Source of the DNA: Ceratothoa steindachneri | Taxonomy: Eukaryota; Arthropoda; Malacostraca; Isopoda; Cymothoidae | Assembly: GCA_963969495.1 (NCBI GenBank) | Contig: OZ018321.1 | Span: 71,524,286-71,588,285 of the forward strand | Length of the DNA stretch: 64,000 nt | Direction: 5' to 3' | Part shown: piece after piece, positions 1-12,574 of the stretch | Numbering within the stretch: position 1 is the stretch's first letter | Layout: each line of letters begins with the position of its first letter | Made by a program: the position numbers and the translations under genes | Notes under the pieces: generated by a model | The model's database searches: none | Told to the model about the DNA's origin: nothing | Seen by the model: the letters and a program-made list of their open reading frames with translations, nothing else

Positions 1-630
1 CATACCTCTTTTTCTCAGTTCCTTTTATCGCTTTTAACTCTTTTCATTTTTCCACTTCATACAGATAGCTGGAAAACCGCTTAATTTCTGTTATCCTTTG
101 CATTTTTTCTTTCATTCATGTGTTTTTGTGGCAATCATGCCGTTATGTTTTTAAGATGTATGAGCTTATGTATTTTTTTCTTTTTTTTTATGTTGTATAT
201 GTTGCGGTGCTTTATTTGTTAATATTTATTTATCATTTAATTTTAAAATTCTCCCTTAGTATTTCACTTCTCTTTACTTGCACTTAACCACTTACTGGAA
301 CTTTTGTCATATCACTTCACTTTTGTTTCGTTTTTCCATTTTAACTTCAATTTGAGTCTTTTTGTATTTTAGTTTGGTATCTTTCTACTTACCACTGTTC
401 TCATTTATTGGTAGTTTTGTTCATTCCTGGTTGACTTATTTGGAGATATTTTTGGTATTCCTATTTATCTATCTATATTTGTTATTATATTATTTTTGGG
501 GATATATTTTCCTATCAGTTTGTTTGCTTAGTGTTGGTTAATGACTGCACTTAAGTAAACACAGGTGCTTCCTCAACTCTCAACTGATGTCTTCCGCTGG
601 GAATTCGAGTGTTAAAAGGGTTTCTGCTCT
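1..630. other. AT-rich stretch without recognised genes
   Basis: T-rich, low-complexity sequence. I see no long reading frame, no terminal repeat and no recognisable protein family. It may be the downstream flank of the LINE fragment that starts near 640. Confidence 0.4.
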
Positions 631-639
631 GATGGCTGT

Positions 640-1740
640 GTGTTCTTCAAACAGTGGACGCAGGGGTTCTGTTTTTTTCCATATTTTCTCTGCACTTTTC
701 GTGTCGTTGATATTGAGCGATTCTATTCCTGTGTCTTGATAGAAGATTTGGTTGAGTCCTTTGCTCTCTTCTCCGCGTGTTCGTAACTGAGTAGAGATCT
801 TTATTATGAATCCTCTAGAGTTCCAGTTTTTCGGTCTTTGATTCTCTGCTGAATGGGATAGATTTTATTTTTGTTCTTAAAGCTTAAGCTCTATAGAAGG
901 TTGTCTTGTTATGCTCCCTATTATGTGTCTTTTTATAGCCTCTTGATGTTATTTTTAATCAAAAGTCTTTAATTTTTGTATAATATCCCTAGTTCAGTTC
1001 TTCAACTCCGAGATTTGCTACCTTGATTCTGGAAATTGGGGCTATCATAAAGTTCCTTCTATTCTCTTACGAAATGTTCGATGTTGCAGATTTCTATTGC
1101 TGTAATCTGTCTAAAAGACTTCATTATTGTACGATTTAACGACAAGCTGGTTTATGTCGCCTTGAGCTGTGTGTTTAAGCAATCAGGCATTAATGGTGGT
1201 GTGATGTTCACTGTATATACTAAATAGAACTTTTGGCTAAGGAAGCTCCCCCACCCTCTATGCGAGTCCAGCTTTTAGTTCGAATTTTGGGCCTTTATAA
1301 TCATTCATCAGCTCATATGCTTTACATTCTTCGATGTAATCGCAGAAAAATCTCTTCAAATTTCTGTTCATCTGGATATTTAAGATCTTATATTGCATTC
1401 CTTTGACCATGACTAGGACAAATGTTTTCTCTATATACCTCAGAGCCAGATCGATGTAGCTTTTCTCTGTTCTTGCCAAGTGTCATCGTGGTGAATGTTC
1501 CTCTTCTGAATCCGAATGGGTATTCTCTATTTATGTTGTTTTGTTCAAGATATTTGTTTAGGCTTCGATTGCTGAATTTTTTGAAAACTATCGCCATAAA
1601 ATTTAATAGCGATATATGCCTGCAACTGTTGGTGTGATATATTTGGTGCCACCACAGAATTTCAGGTTTGTGGTCGTAATGGCCTCCTCCTTCACATCTC
1701 TTAGTGAAGCATCTTTCTGGTTTCACTATACATTATGCTT
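640..1740 (-). mobile_element. Decayed LINE reverse-transcriptase fragment
   Basis: Minus-strand translation gives successive pieces of a non-LTR reverse transcriptase. At 1640-1500 HISLLNFMAIVFKKFSNRSL and YPFGFRRG match the family pattern 'RPISLL...KxFEK...QFGFRxG'. At 1480-1260 IEKTFVLV...YKILNIQMNRNL and FELKAGL match the region after motif A up to the position where 'PQG' normally follows. The pieces lie in different frames with stops between them, so this is a pseudogene. Downstream (1250-640) the similarity fades. The catalytic Asp of motif A is not visible and the YxDD box was not found. The clade is uncertain. Confidence 0.6.
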
Positions 1741-2074
1741 TAGCAGCTCTTGGCACAGTGGTATTGGTGTTATATTGGTTCTATAACCTGAACTACGCTT
1801 AAAGTTTGGTAGAGAAAGTTACGATTTGTCCATTATCTATGAATCAATTTTGATAGAAAAGGTTTTCAGCTGTTCTGCACAATATGGCAGCGCTATTGTC
1901 ATGTTTTCTTAATGCTATGTTACGCCTTTTAGTTTTATTACAAATTCGTCGATTTAGGGGTGAACCTCGCTAATAGCTTTTGAATGAAAATAGCCCATCT
2001 AGACATATTTTGAAGAAATATGTCTTCTTTAATGATGGACCACAAATTTTTCGAGTTTAAGGGTTTAACTCGTA

Positions 2075-2266
2075 TCACAGTATTTGAAGTCCCAAATCGG
2101 ATCGCTTCTTCCTCATCAAAGGGTTCTTCAGAAATCGTCTAACCCCGTTCACTTGGTGAACTAACTCCTCAGCAATAATATGAACAAATGTGCCTTCAGC
2201 ATATTTCTTGATGATAAAAGACTTTTCGTCATCGTTGAGCTGAAAATATAAATAACTTACTGACAA
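2075..2266 (-). pseudogene. Tc1/mariner-type transposase N-terminal helix-turn-helix fragment
   Basis: The minus-strand frame contains LNDDEKSFIIKKYAEGT, VNGVRRFLKNP and RKKRSDLGL. This is the opening DNA-binding domain seen in some Tc1-like transposases. About 60 residues are readable before the frame breaks, and no catalytic DDE/D domain follows downstream on the minus strand (1740-2070). It is an isolated 5' relic. The assignment rests on remembered motif similarity. Confidence 0.5.
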
Positions 2267-2279
2267 TTCAGGGTTTCAT

Positions 2280-4434
2280 AGATTTTGATGAAGAAAATAA
2301 TTTCACTTTAAAATATTGGACTAGATGAAAATTCAATTAGTTTTATATTAAGAAAATCTATCTAATTCACTATAATAAATTAAGAAACTAAGTGTTTAAC
2401 TTTTGTATTCAATATTAAAAAGTTGTGTAGTATTGTGTAGTATCGGGAGTTAAATACCCTAATAAATTACTGCCAGAATAACTTCCAACGCAGACGCTCC
2501 CTTCCCTGTCAACAGTTTTTAGAGACTCAATGTAGAGGGGTACCTGCCCTCGATCGGTGAGGAATGGACTATTGGCAATCCCATTCCATCGTCCTCTACA
2601 TATTATGAATTTTTAATATTTGTGATGAATTTATCTATACATATTATATCCTTCATTATATCCTCTTACTCAACCCTCTCATTTAATGGGATTCAATCTG
2701 CCCGCTTACCTTCTTTGTCTGTCCCTTTCATATAAATTTTATTTCTACTCACTTCTATCGGATAAACCTATGTTGACGACCCGTTTTGCTTTTGAGTGAA
2801 GCTCGGGCGTGAGCTCCCAAATGACTCTTTGTTTGCTATGCCCACGATCAAGCCCTTCTATGGTCCCAATTTACCCCACGTGGGTGAATTCGAACAGCTC
2901 GTACGGAGAAATTTCCTTCTGTTGACTTAAAATTTGCCCGATTACGCTCTCTGAGTGAAACTTCCAGTCGCAACAAAGTCGACAGTTCCTACTAGTACTT
3001 AACCCTTCTAAACCTCGGGGGTGGGGAGTCACGAAGGAGAAAGGATATTGTTTATGGTGCAATTGTGTACTTACAAGTCTTCTCTACAAGCCCTTTCGCA
3101 TGCTACCTCTGACTCAGTGGTGGACCTTCTAACATCACTTATCCATAGCGTCGACGAGCGAACTATAATTGTATGGTATCTAGAAAGAAAACGGTGATGG
3201 GTATACTAAAAGAACAGTCTAGGTAACAGCAGTACAATCCCATAAGCTGGCCCAGATGGCCTAGCTTGTGCTACCCTCTGATGAAACATGCGAAAAACTA
3301 AAAGCCAGCAGACTCCATAACGCTATATACTCCCTCTTTGAGGGTCCCAGCGTCATCGAGTCTCCTCTCACCACACTAGCAATTTTATTCTTCATCTTAG
3401 CCTGGTCATTGGTCTCACACTCAAGGGTGCTTCATTTCCGGACCTGCCAATCTTGTTTTGGTCACCCGACAAAAGTTAAGAGGACCTGTCGGCCCATAGA
3501 GCCACCCAGGAGGGAAGGTACTTATAGCCTTTTTTACTGCTTGCTCTTTTTACTTTAAATGGGAGGAGGGCGGTGAGTGAGCCAGCTTCTCTCCACTTCA
3601 GGAAGTCGAACCAAGTCCAGACGAAGCAACCTTAGCCTAGTCCTTCCACGAAATAGAGGAGTATTGGCCTAAAAAGAGGGCATCCGATGGATGAGGTACC
3701 TTCTCTCGTTTTAAGCCATCGCGGGCGGGTCTCGCCTTAGGAGGATCTCGCACAGGGGCTGACTCAGGTAGCTTTTATCTTGCACTGAATCGAATTTCTT
3801 CCCCAGAAACATTTATATCCAAGGGCCTTCAAAGGTATTGGGTATCCAGACTAGGGACTAAACGAGCCTATAAACCATAACAAACGCCATTACAATTGGC
3901 ATGCTTACCTCTCGCCGGAAAAGGGGGAAGCCGCATGCCAACCTCCATCAACGTCACTTAACTCGGATCGTAGTATCAGGAGCCAAGGGACGATGCCATA
4001 CATGATCTCTCTGAGGGAGATGGCCTGGTTCACCTACTCGCAAAGGGAGTGCTGAAAACCAAGAATGCGCTTCCTTTACCTCGCCGTGTTCTTGGCGGTC
4101 CCCTGAAAAAGAAAATGAAGACCCACCGCATGTGGAAAGTAGTCCTCAGGTAACTATACTAATGGGAATAAGGTGCAAACTGCAATCTACTTAACCATAG
4201 GTACAGGATAAGGGAAAACACGAACTGCTTTAGGATACTCGTAGGGTGGAGCCTGTCGCTAGACTAGACTCGCCGGGCGGTATAGATATAAGAAGAGTTA
4301 AACCTAAAACCCAAAGGCAAAATAAAGGTTGTAACACCCTATCTGGTAGGAGATTCTTGGAAGGGACTCAAAGATAGGAAAGAGTTGAGGATCTACTTAA
4401 GAGACGGCGCTTTCCTTGGGTTGCTGCAAAAGAG
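2280..4434. other. Unassigned, GC-balanced region
   Basis: From about 2460 the composition becomes clearly less AT-rich than the surroundings (for example GGGCGGGTCTCGCC near 3723). I tested it by eye for rRNA core motifs, tRNA boxes and transposon proteins and recognised none. The longest frame (3268-3558, 96 codons) resembles nothing known. A small perfect inverted repeat (TTGGCATGC, 3896-3904, with GCATGCCAA, 3933-3941) is present. The contrast with the neighbourhood suggests inserted DNA such as an element UTR or an old element body. Confidence 0.3.
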
Positions 4435-4442
4435 GTAATGGG
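4435..4442. repeat. Left copy of a probable 8-bp hAT target-site duplication
   Basis: GTAATGGG directly abuts the left terminal repeat of the hAT-like element. It matches GTAAACGG at the right end at 6 of 8 positions, as expected for an aged hAT duplication. Confidence 0.5.
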
Positions 4443-5620
4443 CAGTGGCGTGCATTCAATGTAAGGAATGGAAGCAATGATTCCCCTATCTAGTTATAAG
4501 CCCTCCCCCCCGGAAATTACACCCCAACAATAAATATGACAGCAGAATCAATTGTATTCTGATCTTTATGCTTGCCTATAGTTGCATACGCCATACAGTA
4601 CCGTTCACTTTCAATCAAATTGGCGTTAGACACTGATGAGCCCGACTGCAATTGAAGAACTGCATCCTTTTCGTCGAGATTTCTACTCTTTTTTTTCTCT
4701 TAATTTCAATAATTGTTCTGCTTTTTGGTGCTTTGGAATGAATAGTTTAAAAGATGTTTTGCTTTTCTTAGCAATAATATAGTTATTAGAGTCATACAAT
4801 TTTTATCTAGTATTTTCAATGCCATGTTAGAATTAATAAAAAATAACCTATTTGTATCCGGAAAAGGAAGCAAATTTGGATCTGCAATCATCAGTTTGCA
4901 TTTAATAACTCTGCCGTGTTGCCAGAATCTAGGAAAAAGCAACAAAATAACTAAGAGATATTGACGTAATTATTATTATGCTCTGAAGCTTAAACAATAT
5001 TTTTAGTTTATATTTAAATACAGGTTCTAGGAAAGAAATCAGATAAATAGCCAAAACTCTAGGAATATTAAGTTCTTATATCTTCAGCATTTTGTTTATA
5101 TTTCCGTGATTCTGGCGGGCGTACTATGGTCATTAATCACCCTTCGTATCTTTGAGATCAGTAGCCCCGAGGCAGTGCTTATATAAGTGTAGCATATTGT
5201 TTAATCATTTTATTAAGTGATAACCACCTTTTAAACAAAATGGAGACAAATAAAGTTAAAAAAAATGCGATTGCATTATTGAAAAATTATTTAAAATGAA
5301 GTTCAGTGCGATGACCTATAATGAAAGAGAAACTATTATTAAAACAGGAGGCCTACGCCAACACTAAATCTGTCATACGAAACAGAGTTGCGCTTGCTCA
5401 TACAATTTAGGCTAATATGATAGAACATCTTGGCTAGATTGTTGTGTCCTTACAGAAGGTATTTTAAAATTTTAATAAAGTTTAAAAAAACAACATTGAG
5501 AAAATAACATTTATATAAAGTGAGTAATTTACAAGTTTATAGTTATTTTTAATGAACAACATATTTACTTCAATTAACTTGAATTGCTTCCTCATCTTCA
5601 AAAGTCACGGCACGCCACTG
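4443..5620 (+). mobile_element. Non-autonomous hAT-like element
   Basis: The element begins CAGTGGCGTGC and ends with the exact reverse complement GCACGCCACTG. CAGTGGCG is a common terminus of hAT transposons. It is flanked by an imperfect 8-bp duplication, the size hAT elements make. Inside, at about 5270-5440 on the plus strand, KLFKMKFSAMTYNERETIIK and ICHTKQS/YDRTSWL-like pieces resemble the N-terminal part of ZMYM/TTF-type hAT transposases. The frame is broken by stops and only about 150 bp remain before the right terminus, so most of the transposase is deleted. The left 800 bp hold no recognisable coding sequence. Confidence 0.6.
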
Positions 5621-5628
5621 GTAAACGG
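5621..5628. repeat. Right copy of a probable 8-bp hAT target-site duplication
   Basis: GTAAACGG follows the right terminal repeat directly and pairs with GTAATGGG at 4435-4442 (two mismatches). Confidence 0.5.
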
Positions 5629-6680
5629 ATACTACTTTATCGGTAAAGGGAAAGAGATTGGAGCCTATCCACTAAGGATAGGTAGGAAGTTAATAGGGAC
5701 AATCACTCATTCCACTAATTATTAATTTCACTTTCCTTGACCACGGTAATCCTACTTTGAGCCTCATAGGATAACAACCTTTTGGGCCTATTTTTTTCCT
5801 GATCGATAACGTCAGGAAAAACATTGTACAGCATATCTGCCACTCTTTGCGAATCACGCAACAAATCCTACCCTTTACGTGGTGGGGCAGGTCGGAGTGG
5901 CTGATCTTGTTTGGTAACGGACCTCAGAGATTCCGGTTTACTATACCAAGCCAGATTTCCTCGGCATGAGGAAGCAAAAGGAAAAACTATGTTATGACAG
6001 TAGGAAATGTGGCTATTAAAAGGATAATGAAAAGTACATTGTTAGTAGATAAGGAGCATACATGACCTGGGAAACGAACCAGCTTCTTAAATCCTGAGAA
6101 TCTCTCTGTTGTTATGCACTGAGGCCGAGAAAACGTGCTGCCGCTCCAGTTACAAAGTTTGCAGAGGGAACCTCCCTACGGCGTACTGAAAACGGATGGT
6201 CGTGTTTTTCCACCATGTTCCAGTTGGAGCATGGAGTTTCGCCCTGAGCTACACAATCCACCTTTCTGCGGGTAGACAAATGGTGGGGGAAGATAGTCTT
6301 AGAAAGAGAAAACTGGTGCTGAGAGGAAAGAGACGGGGCCTTCCATATTTTTACTAGGCGCGTGACGACATGCATTTCCTCTGGATACTGGATGTAACAG
6401 TATACACAGTAGAGTGGAGTGAAAAAGATTCTGAAATTTATTTTCCCACCGCGAATTTTCCATGGAGCTACGAGTATCTGTCAAATTAAATCTCCTAAAA
6501 GGATTTTTTGATATAAAAAGTTTTAAATATTCCTCAACACCATTGAAAATTGAAAATAATGCGATTTCCAACTAAACTTTGACTTTCGTAGATTATATCT
6601 GAAAATTAAATTCGAATTTTAAATTGATACCTCTAAAAAAATAATTATTATTGTATTTTAAAGAACAAGTAAACGAAATT
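5629..6680. other. No recognised gene
   Basis: Mixed-composition flank followed by AT-rich sequence. Frames at 6112-6375 (-) and 6299-6571 (-) have no resemblance to a family I know and overlap each other. I found no splice-flanked exon of the receptor gene here. Confidence 0.3.
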
Positions 6681-6681
6681 T

Positions 6682-6704
6682 AATATTTAGAGGTTCCTCA
6701 ATGA
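6682..6704 (+). repeat. Left terminal inverted repeat
   Basis: Core AGGTTCCTCAA at 6691-6701, preceded by AATATTT. It pairs with the inverted copy at 9494-9516. Confidence 0.6.
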
Positions 6705-7102
6705 CATATGATAGCGGGGTACGTGACAATTATGTTTGTTTCATTTTTGCGGAGTATCTCGTTGAGAGTGCATGTGTGTCTTGTGTCTCAAATTCTGAGA
6801 ATCCCTCTGTCTCTTGTCTATTGTTTTGATCACATTTTTCTATTTGTATTTAAGAACAGTTATTTATAGTATACAATAAATATTTATCCACGTTTTGTTA
6901 TATTTCAGAGCTAAATAATTGTAAGAAAATAATTAAAACAATATTTAATTATGGCATATAAACCTAGAATGCGACAGGAAATTGAAAGCCCTTTGTTTGG
7001 CCCACCCTGCGCCAGTAGTGAACGAGTGTTCCAACTTATAAAGATGTTATAAAATATGTTTTGTTTGAGCGAGAAAAGGAAAATAACAGCAATAGAAAAT
7101 AA

Positions 7103-9173
7103 TTGCCAATTAAACAAATTACTACATTAGTAGCAGAGAAGTTCATTTCTATTTGGAAAACAGAATCAATTCTTCGTGTGTCAATAGAGGCGGTTAGAAA
7201 AAGAATTTTAAAGTATTATTCAAAATATCAGGCTCTAATGATGAGAAATATTAAAAGAAATGTGACGATTTTACAAAGAATTCAGAACAATTGTTTGATA
7301 TTTCGTGTTGAAAACGCGATAGCTTTGAAAACTGTTCTTGTAGCAAAGAAAAGAAAATTCCACCATTAGAGCAAGCGTTTCTGGAAGACCAACGAACAAC
7401 TCTAAAAATTGCAATAGGTAATATCGATCAGATTCAATCAAAAAAGAATATTCAGAGTGCATTTAGGAAGAATCGTTACTATTTTCTCTTAAATTAACCA
7501 TCTACTTCGACAGATAATATCAAAGTGATTCTTCCTTCATCCAGCACAGAAGCAGAATCTGCTGACGAAGGTAGTGACTATGAGCTTCCTTCATCCGTGA
7601 AACGCAAGGAAATAAACAAAATATTTGCATCCAAGATTCCATCTAAACGAATAAAATTGTCAAAGTTTTCGTTGGCATGTGACCGCACTGGTATGTCTGA
7701 TCAAGTGCAGCTATAATAACAAGTTCAATCCTTAAGGACTTATCATTAATTGGAGGCAAAGAAAATTCTGTAGTAGTTGACAGGTCAAAAATTAGAAACG
7801 GGCGCGTCAAAGAACGTACTACACTACAGCAAGACATTATATCAGATAGGCCTTTATATTCTATTTATTTTGATGGTAGAAAAGGTAGCACATTTGTTGT
7901 TTAGACGATGGAGGGAACTCATCACAAGAAGAAGATAATGGAAGACTGCATCTATATGAGAGAAAAACTTTGTCCATAATAGCTTGGACGCCTGACAATG
8001 AAGACAGGTTCTGCAAAATCTAGATGCGACGCAATATTCTGGTATCTAGAAGTGAATAACATCGCAACTGATGAACCTGTTGCTGTAGGATGCGATGGAA
8101 TGGCAGTGAATACAGAAACAAAAGGAGGTGTGATCAGAATGTTAGAAGAAAAACTTAATAGACCACTGCGGTGATTTATTTGCCAGCTCGATGCAAATGA
8201 GCTCCCATTGCGCCATCTAATCAACAATTTGGATGGAAAAACAACGTAGCCTCATGGATTTGTCAGGGAACTATAGGGACACAACTGGATAAATGTGAGA
8301 CTCTAAGTGTTTTTGAATTCGAGCAAATTCCGAATAACTTGCCGTCTGCTGACAGAGGAAATCTGAGCACCGATCAAAAGTATCTGTTTGATATCCTTTT
8401 ATCTATGTCACAAGGTAAATGTTCTGCTGAAATGGTTTGTAAGGGTCCTGGAAAAAGTTCGCATGCACGGTGGTTTACAACGGTAAATCAGATACTTCGA
8501 TTATATGTTTCGACTTACCACCCTTTCAACACGCTGTAGTCCATTGTCTTGTTTATCATGAAGGTGTATGCACTATGCTGGTTGAAATAAAAGCTAACTC
8601 CTCTTCGCAAGATGGAGCACTCAACGTCTCCAAGACAGGGCAATCACTACAAGGGATGAACAAACAGATTAAAGATAGAGTTGTCCCAGTTATCTAAAGG
8701 AATTCTTATTTTGCACATGCGGAAAACATTCTTCTCTGTATGCTGCAAGATGAAAGAAATCATATCCGGGAATCTGAATAGAGAAGAATTATGAAACTAC
8801 GAAAAAATTATAAAGGGAAATCAATACGCATTTTCAAGATCCCAGACATAAACTTTGAAGCTGACCACTAAATTCACCGAATTAATTGGCAGCAGACCGT
8901 TATGACCGAACCTGCGCTGACGAGGACGCTCTCTGATGATCATCTTGAAGAATTTATCCGTCAACAACCTAAATTGGATATTCCGAAGTGTCCTTTGTCA
9001 CACGCAAGCGGTTGAGAGATGCATAAAACTGGGCACAGAAGCGTCAATAGCAGTTTGTGGAGAAGACAAACGGGACGGGTATATAAGGAGTAGAATTGAG
9101 TCCAGGAGTAAAATACCCTCATTTAATACCAAGAAGGACTTTGTAATGAAAGATAATAACACTACAAAAATCT
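7103..9173 (+). pseudogene. Degenerate putative transposase, possibly hAT-related
   Basis: Plus-strand fragments in changing frames follow the order of one protein. An N-terminal part lies at 7103-7369. A linker with DRTGMSD follows (7525-7716), then YSIYFDGRK (about 7855-7885), VAVGCDGMAVNTETKGGVIR (about 8080-8140), ICQLDANELPLRHLINNLDG (about 8175-8235), NLSTDQKYLFDILLSMSQGK with SSHARWFTTVNQILR (8350-8510), and a C-terminal CHTQAVERCIKL...IRSRIESR (about 8995-9110). I remember this set of motifs from repeated 'uncharacterised' invertebrate proteins. The spacing of D (FDGRK), D (GCDG), a C-x-x-H-like box and RW recalls the hAT RNase-H fold. Here the box reads CQLD instead of the usual CxLH, and several stops and frameshifts make it inactive. 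The enzymatic role is inference. Confidence 0.55.
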
Positions 9174-9493
9174 AACTGCATTGAACAAATGGATATTTAA
9201 TAGTGAAAATTTTAAATATTCGAGTGTTAATTGTTCAATTTCTTCTATTTCAGAGTGATGATGATAAAAATCTACAGGCTGCATAGAAAAAAACGGAAGA
9301 AAAGGAAGAAAAACTTATAGAGTAGTTAATATATTATTTTTATTCTATAAAATGGAAGTACAAGTATTAATTGGAAAGTTTTATGGAAATAATCTACCCG
9401 TATAGGACATAAATGTTGATGTAACAACTTAAAGTTCGAAAACAAATAGATAGAATTTTCCGACATTTTTGCTCTTTTTAAAAATTTCAATTG

Positions 9494-9516
9494 CGTTGAG
9501 GAACCTAAAAATATTA
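9494..9516 (-). repeat. Right terminal inverted repeat
   Basis: TTGAGGAACCT (9497-9507) followed by AAAAATATT. This is the inverted counterpart of 6682-6704. Confidence 0.6.
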
Positions 9517-12500
9517 ATTTAGAAGTCTGAAATATCAAAACAATAGTTTTTGATGTTGAATCAATCAAAAGTCAGGGTAGGAAAGGAGATTTCAAAAGGT
9601 TTGCAAAAAACCTTTTTCGATCGACCCTAATTCACAGGGGTATCGTCCCTCCACTACTGCAGACACTCGGAGCCGGAAGTTGTGCTAGTCCTCCAGGTTT
9701 CAGGTGTAGCAGAGATGGTAGCCCCGGCTACATCATCCACTTTTATGTAGGTAGAGAACGGGTTAAGAGGCTAATCGTTAAAAAATGGATGTTGCGAGGG
9801 AACGAGGAGGAATCACATCAGTTTCTCCGGGCTCGTCAAAGAATTAAAGTCAACCCAATAATGGGGGTCTTGTCTAATTTAGTAATCGGCCTGATAAAAG
9901 TGCAGCTCCTCCAGATAACAAGTGTAACAAGCTCCACAGAGTAGCCCCCTGCTAGGAGCTTTTAGAGACATCTTCCCTGTTGTTTAGGAATATTTATGGG
10001 ATCTGTGGAATGGTTAATTTGAAGGCCCCGTTGGAATTCCAAAGTGCCCTTACTGAAATACCAGTTGAACGGTGACCCACTTACTAGTTGATTGTCCTTC
10101 CGTCGCAAGGTTCGAAAATCTTATTTCACCATTTTAATAAAATGTGCAACGCCTCTTGAGTCAATAACGAGTTTTGTCGGAGTTTCTTGTGCTCTTTGTC
10201 TCTCAAAACATTGTGTTCGCAATCTGATGCAACACCCGCTAAAATATTCTTGAATTAAATCAGATTCACAATCACTTCATTTCCCTGTTTACATTATACA
10301 ACCAATCAGATTATTCGTGACATTTAATATTGCCTTTATTGCCTACAAGTTGCATCTCATTACTATTCTTGATGTTTGACGAAATTCTTCTTCTCTTAAT
10401 TTCTTATATTTTGACATTCTTTCAAAATAACTCCCTGGTAGCATCAGGCTCATAATTAATTCTTGGACCATAATCTTTACTTGCTTATTGCTAACTGTCG
10501 CGAAGTAATCGTTTCACATTTCTTTTCGCCGCCTTGTATGGATTCATCCGTAATTCGTTGCCAATAACATTTGCACTATTTTCAAGTCGTCTCTTTTTTG
10601 CTTTCCAATGCAAGTTGCACATCGTCACTCAATTATTTCGCGTCCTGCTTTCAACTTTTAGTTGTAGCACATCCAGATACCGCCCTTGTACTCCTTTTAT
10701 GTTTGTTTCACATTTTTTCTCTCTCTCAAATTCCACCAAAATCGCACCATTGATTTTCCCTTTTTTTCCCGTTGTTACCCTCTTCTCATCTATTAGCCAA
10801 GCAATTTAAGCTTACAAATTACAGATCAAAATCATGTAGTCGGAGCAGTGATGCGTAATTTATTATAAAAATAGGGCTAATTGTTTACTTATTATATGTT
10901 GTACCTATATGCTTACATATCAGGATGTAAATATTACATAATTAATAAAAATTACTAATTAATATTAATCTTAATTTTCCTAAGAAAATAATTAATAGTT
11001 TAGAGATGACGAATGACTGCCGTCTTCATTATTTAACTAGCTGAAATTCGATCTTCGGCAATATAGCGCCAAGATGGAGTACTTTTAGAACACTCGTGCT
11101 AAAATTGTGCCCGTCCGGTTGAGCCATGTTGCAGGGACTTTCGCATTTGTGTACTCTAAAAGTGGTTAGAGCAGAGCTGACTGGGTTCGATGTATTCAGG
11201 TTTGCCCTTCCAATTGTTCAATTACCGTTGAGAAGACAAAGGTGTCCTTATTCTCATGTTATTTTGACTAGGATCACGTGCCCTTGCAAACTTCATGTAA
11301 ACGTAAGAATAATTGTATGAGGTCGTTGAGGTTAACAAAGTGAGTGACATCAGCAAATTCTTAGTTAGAAAGGCATCCCGCCAGAGACCATCAGAGGTCA
11401 GCACGCGGGTGTGCTGATGTCTGACTATATGTAGGACAGCCGATGCAGGTCTCATGACGAGAGGATTTTTGCGACCTAATGAGTTCTAAGATTATCAGTG
11501 GTTATTCTTAAAAAGTAATCAGAAAAATTACATTAGCTACCAAAATATTTCTTCCCAAAATTGTGTTAAACCTATTTTTTCATTGGAAATTCTTTTAAAA
11601 CAACAAGAATTCAAAGAAAAGCGACAAGGGGACGCTAAATAAATATTTCATTTGTTTTGTAAAGATCTATGTCTTTTAGTTGAAAAAAAGAACAAAGGAT
11701 ATTCTTTGTTTACCATTCGCAGATCAAATTTAGAGTTTCATTGTACTCCACAGTTCCATTTCAAGGAGAGAAGAAATTCCCATAACAGAAAAGTGTGAGC
11801 AGGATTCCGAAAGTAATATCGTGCCCAGAATTCCTAAAGTAATCTCGTGTCTAGGAGTAGTATATTTACGGAGTAGAATTTTCCTAGGGCAACGAAAACG
11901 AGGAAGCTTTGCAGTTGCTTCCGATTCCAAACACTTTCATTTTATTGACTGCACTATAGATTTAGCCACATTTTCCTAGTCCTTCAGAAAACTTCTTGTA
12001 GATCATTTTAGATGTAAATTTAGTAAACTTGTATTATTATTACGTAAAATAATAATGATTAATAGGCACTTAATCCCCTACCATAAAAGAAAATACTAAC
12101 GATTACCCTCATAAAGTGTATTACTAAATTTTTATTCGCAAATAAAACCAAAATAACTGATTTTCCTTCATGTCGCTACAAAAAGCGTCACTATTTATCT
12201 TACCGAAGAGATCACATAAAGCATATGCATCAAACATGATATTAAAATGAATTTTCCCTTAAAATACTTTATAAAGTTAACGACAATATTTAAAATATTG
12301 TTGTTTTCACGATCTCCTCGCAAAAGAAGTGATTCTACAAAGGTTTATGTGATTATTTTAAGTATGTTATACTTATAACCTAATGCAGTAAGAAAATTAC
12401 TACCCAACAGCTTTACCCTTCATTGGGTAAATGAGAGAGGACTGTAAGAGAAGGAAGAGGAACTTAGATTAATAAGTAAAACTCATAAAAGTAGAGGCGA

Positions 12501-12574
12501 GGTTTGTACAAGTTAGTAGTAGAAGTGCGTACTACACATCTTTCCCCAAATAAACCAATTTTTTTCTCTTTCAG
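9517..12574. other. Upstream/intronic sequence without recognised genes
   Basis: A GC-balanced block at about 9590-10140 stands out from AT-rich surroundings but matches nothing I know. The rest is AT-rich. I looked for the missing TM1-TM4 exons of the receptor (a DRY/ERY-type motif or a hydrophobic segment flanked by AG and GT) and did not find them. This is probably part of the intron preceding the TM5 exon, with old unclassified repeats. Confidence 0.35.

Larger units (their letters stand above)
6682..9516 (+). mobile_element. DNA transposon of a little-characterised family, with terminal inverted repeats
   Basis: A terminal inverted repeat bounds this segment. The left arm reads AATATTTAGAGGTTCCTCAA (6682-6701). 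The right end reads TTGAGGAACCTAAAAATATT (9497-9516), whose reverse complement matches apart from two bases. The only recognisable gene inside is a degenerate plus-strand protein (7103-9173) of a family found in many copies in invertebrates. The coincidence of matching termini with a gene centred between them indicates a 2.8-kb cut-and-paste element. I could not identify a convincing target-site duplication, so the exact outer borders may shift by several bases. Confidence 0.6.

Noticed and set aside
2460..4434. Possible ribosomal RNA gene, because of GC-rich motifs
   Set aside because: None of the conserved 18S or 28S core segments I know is present on either strand.
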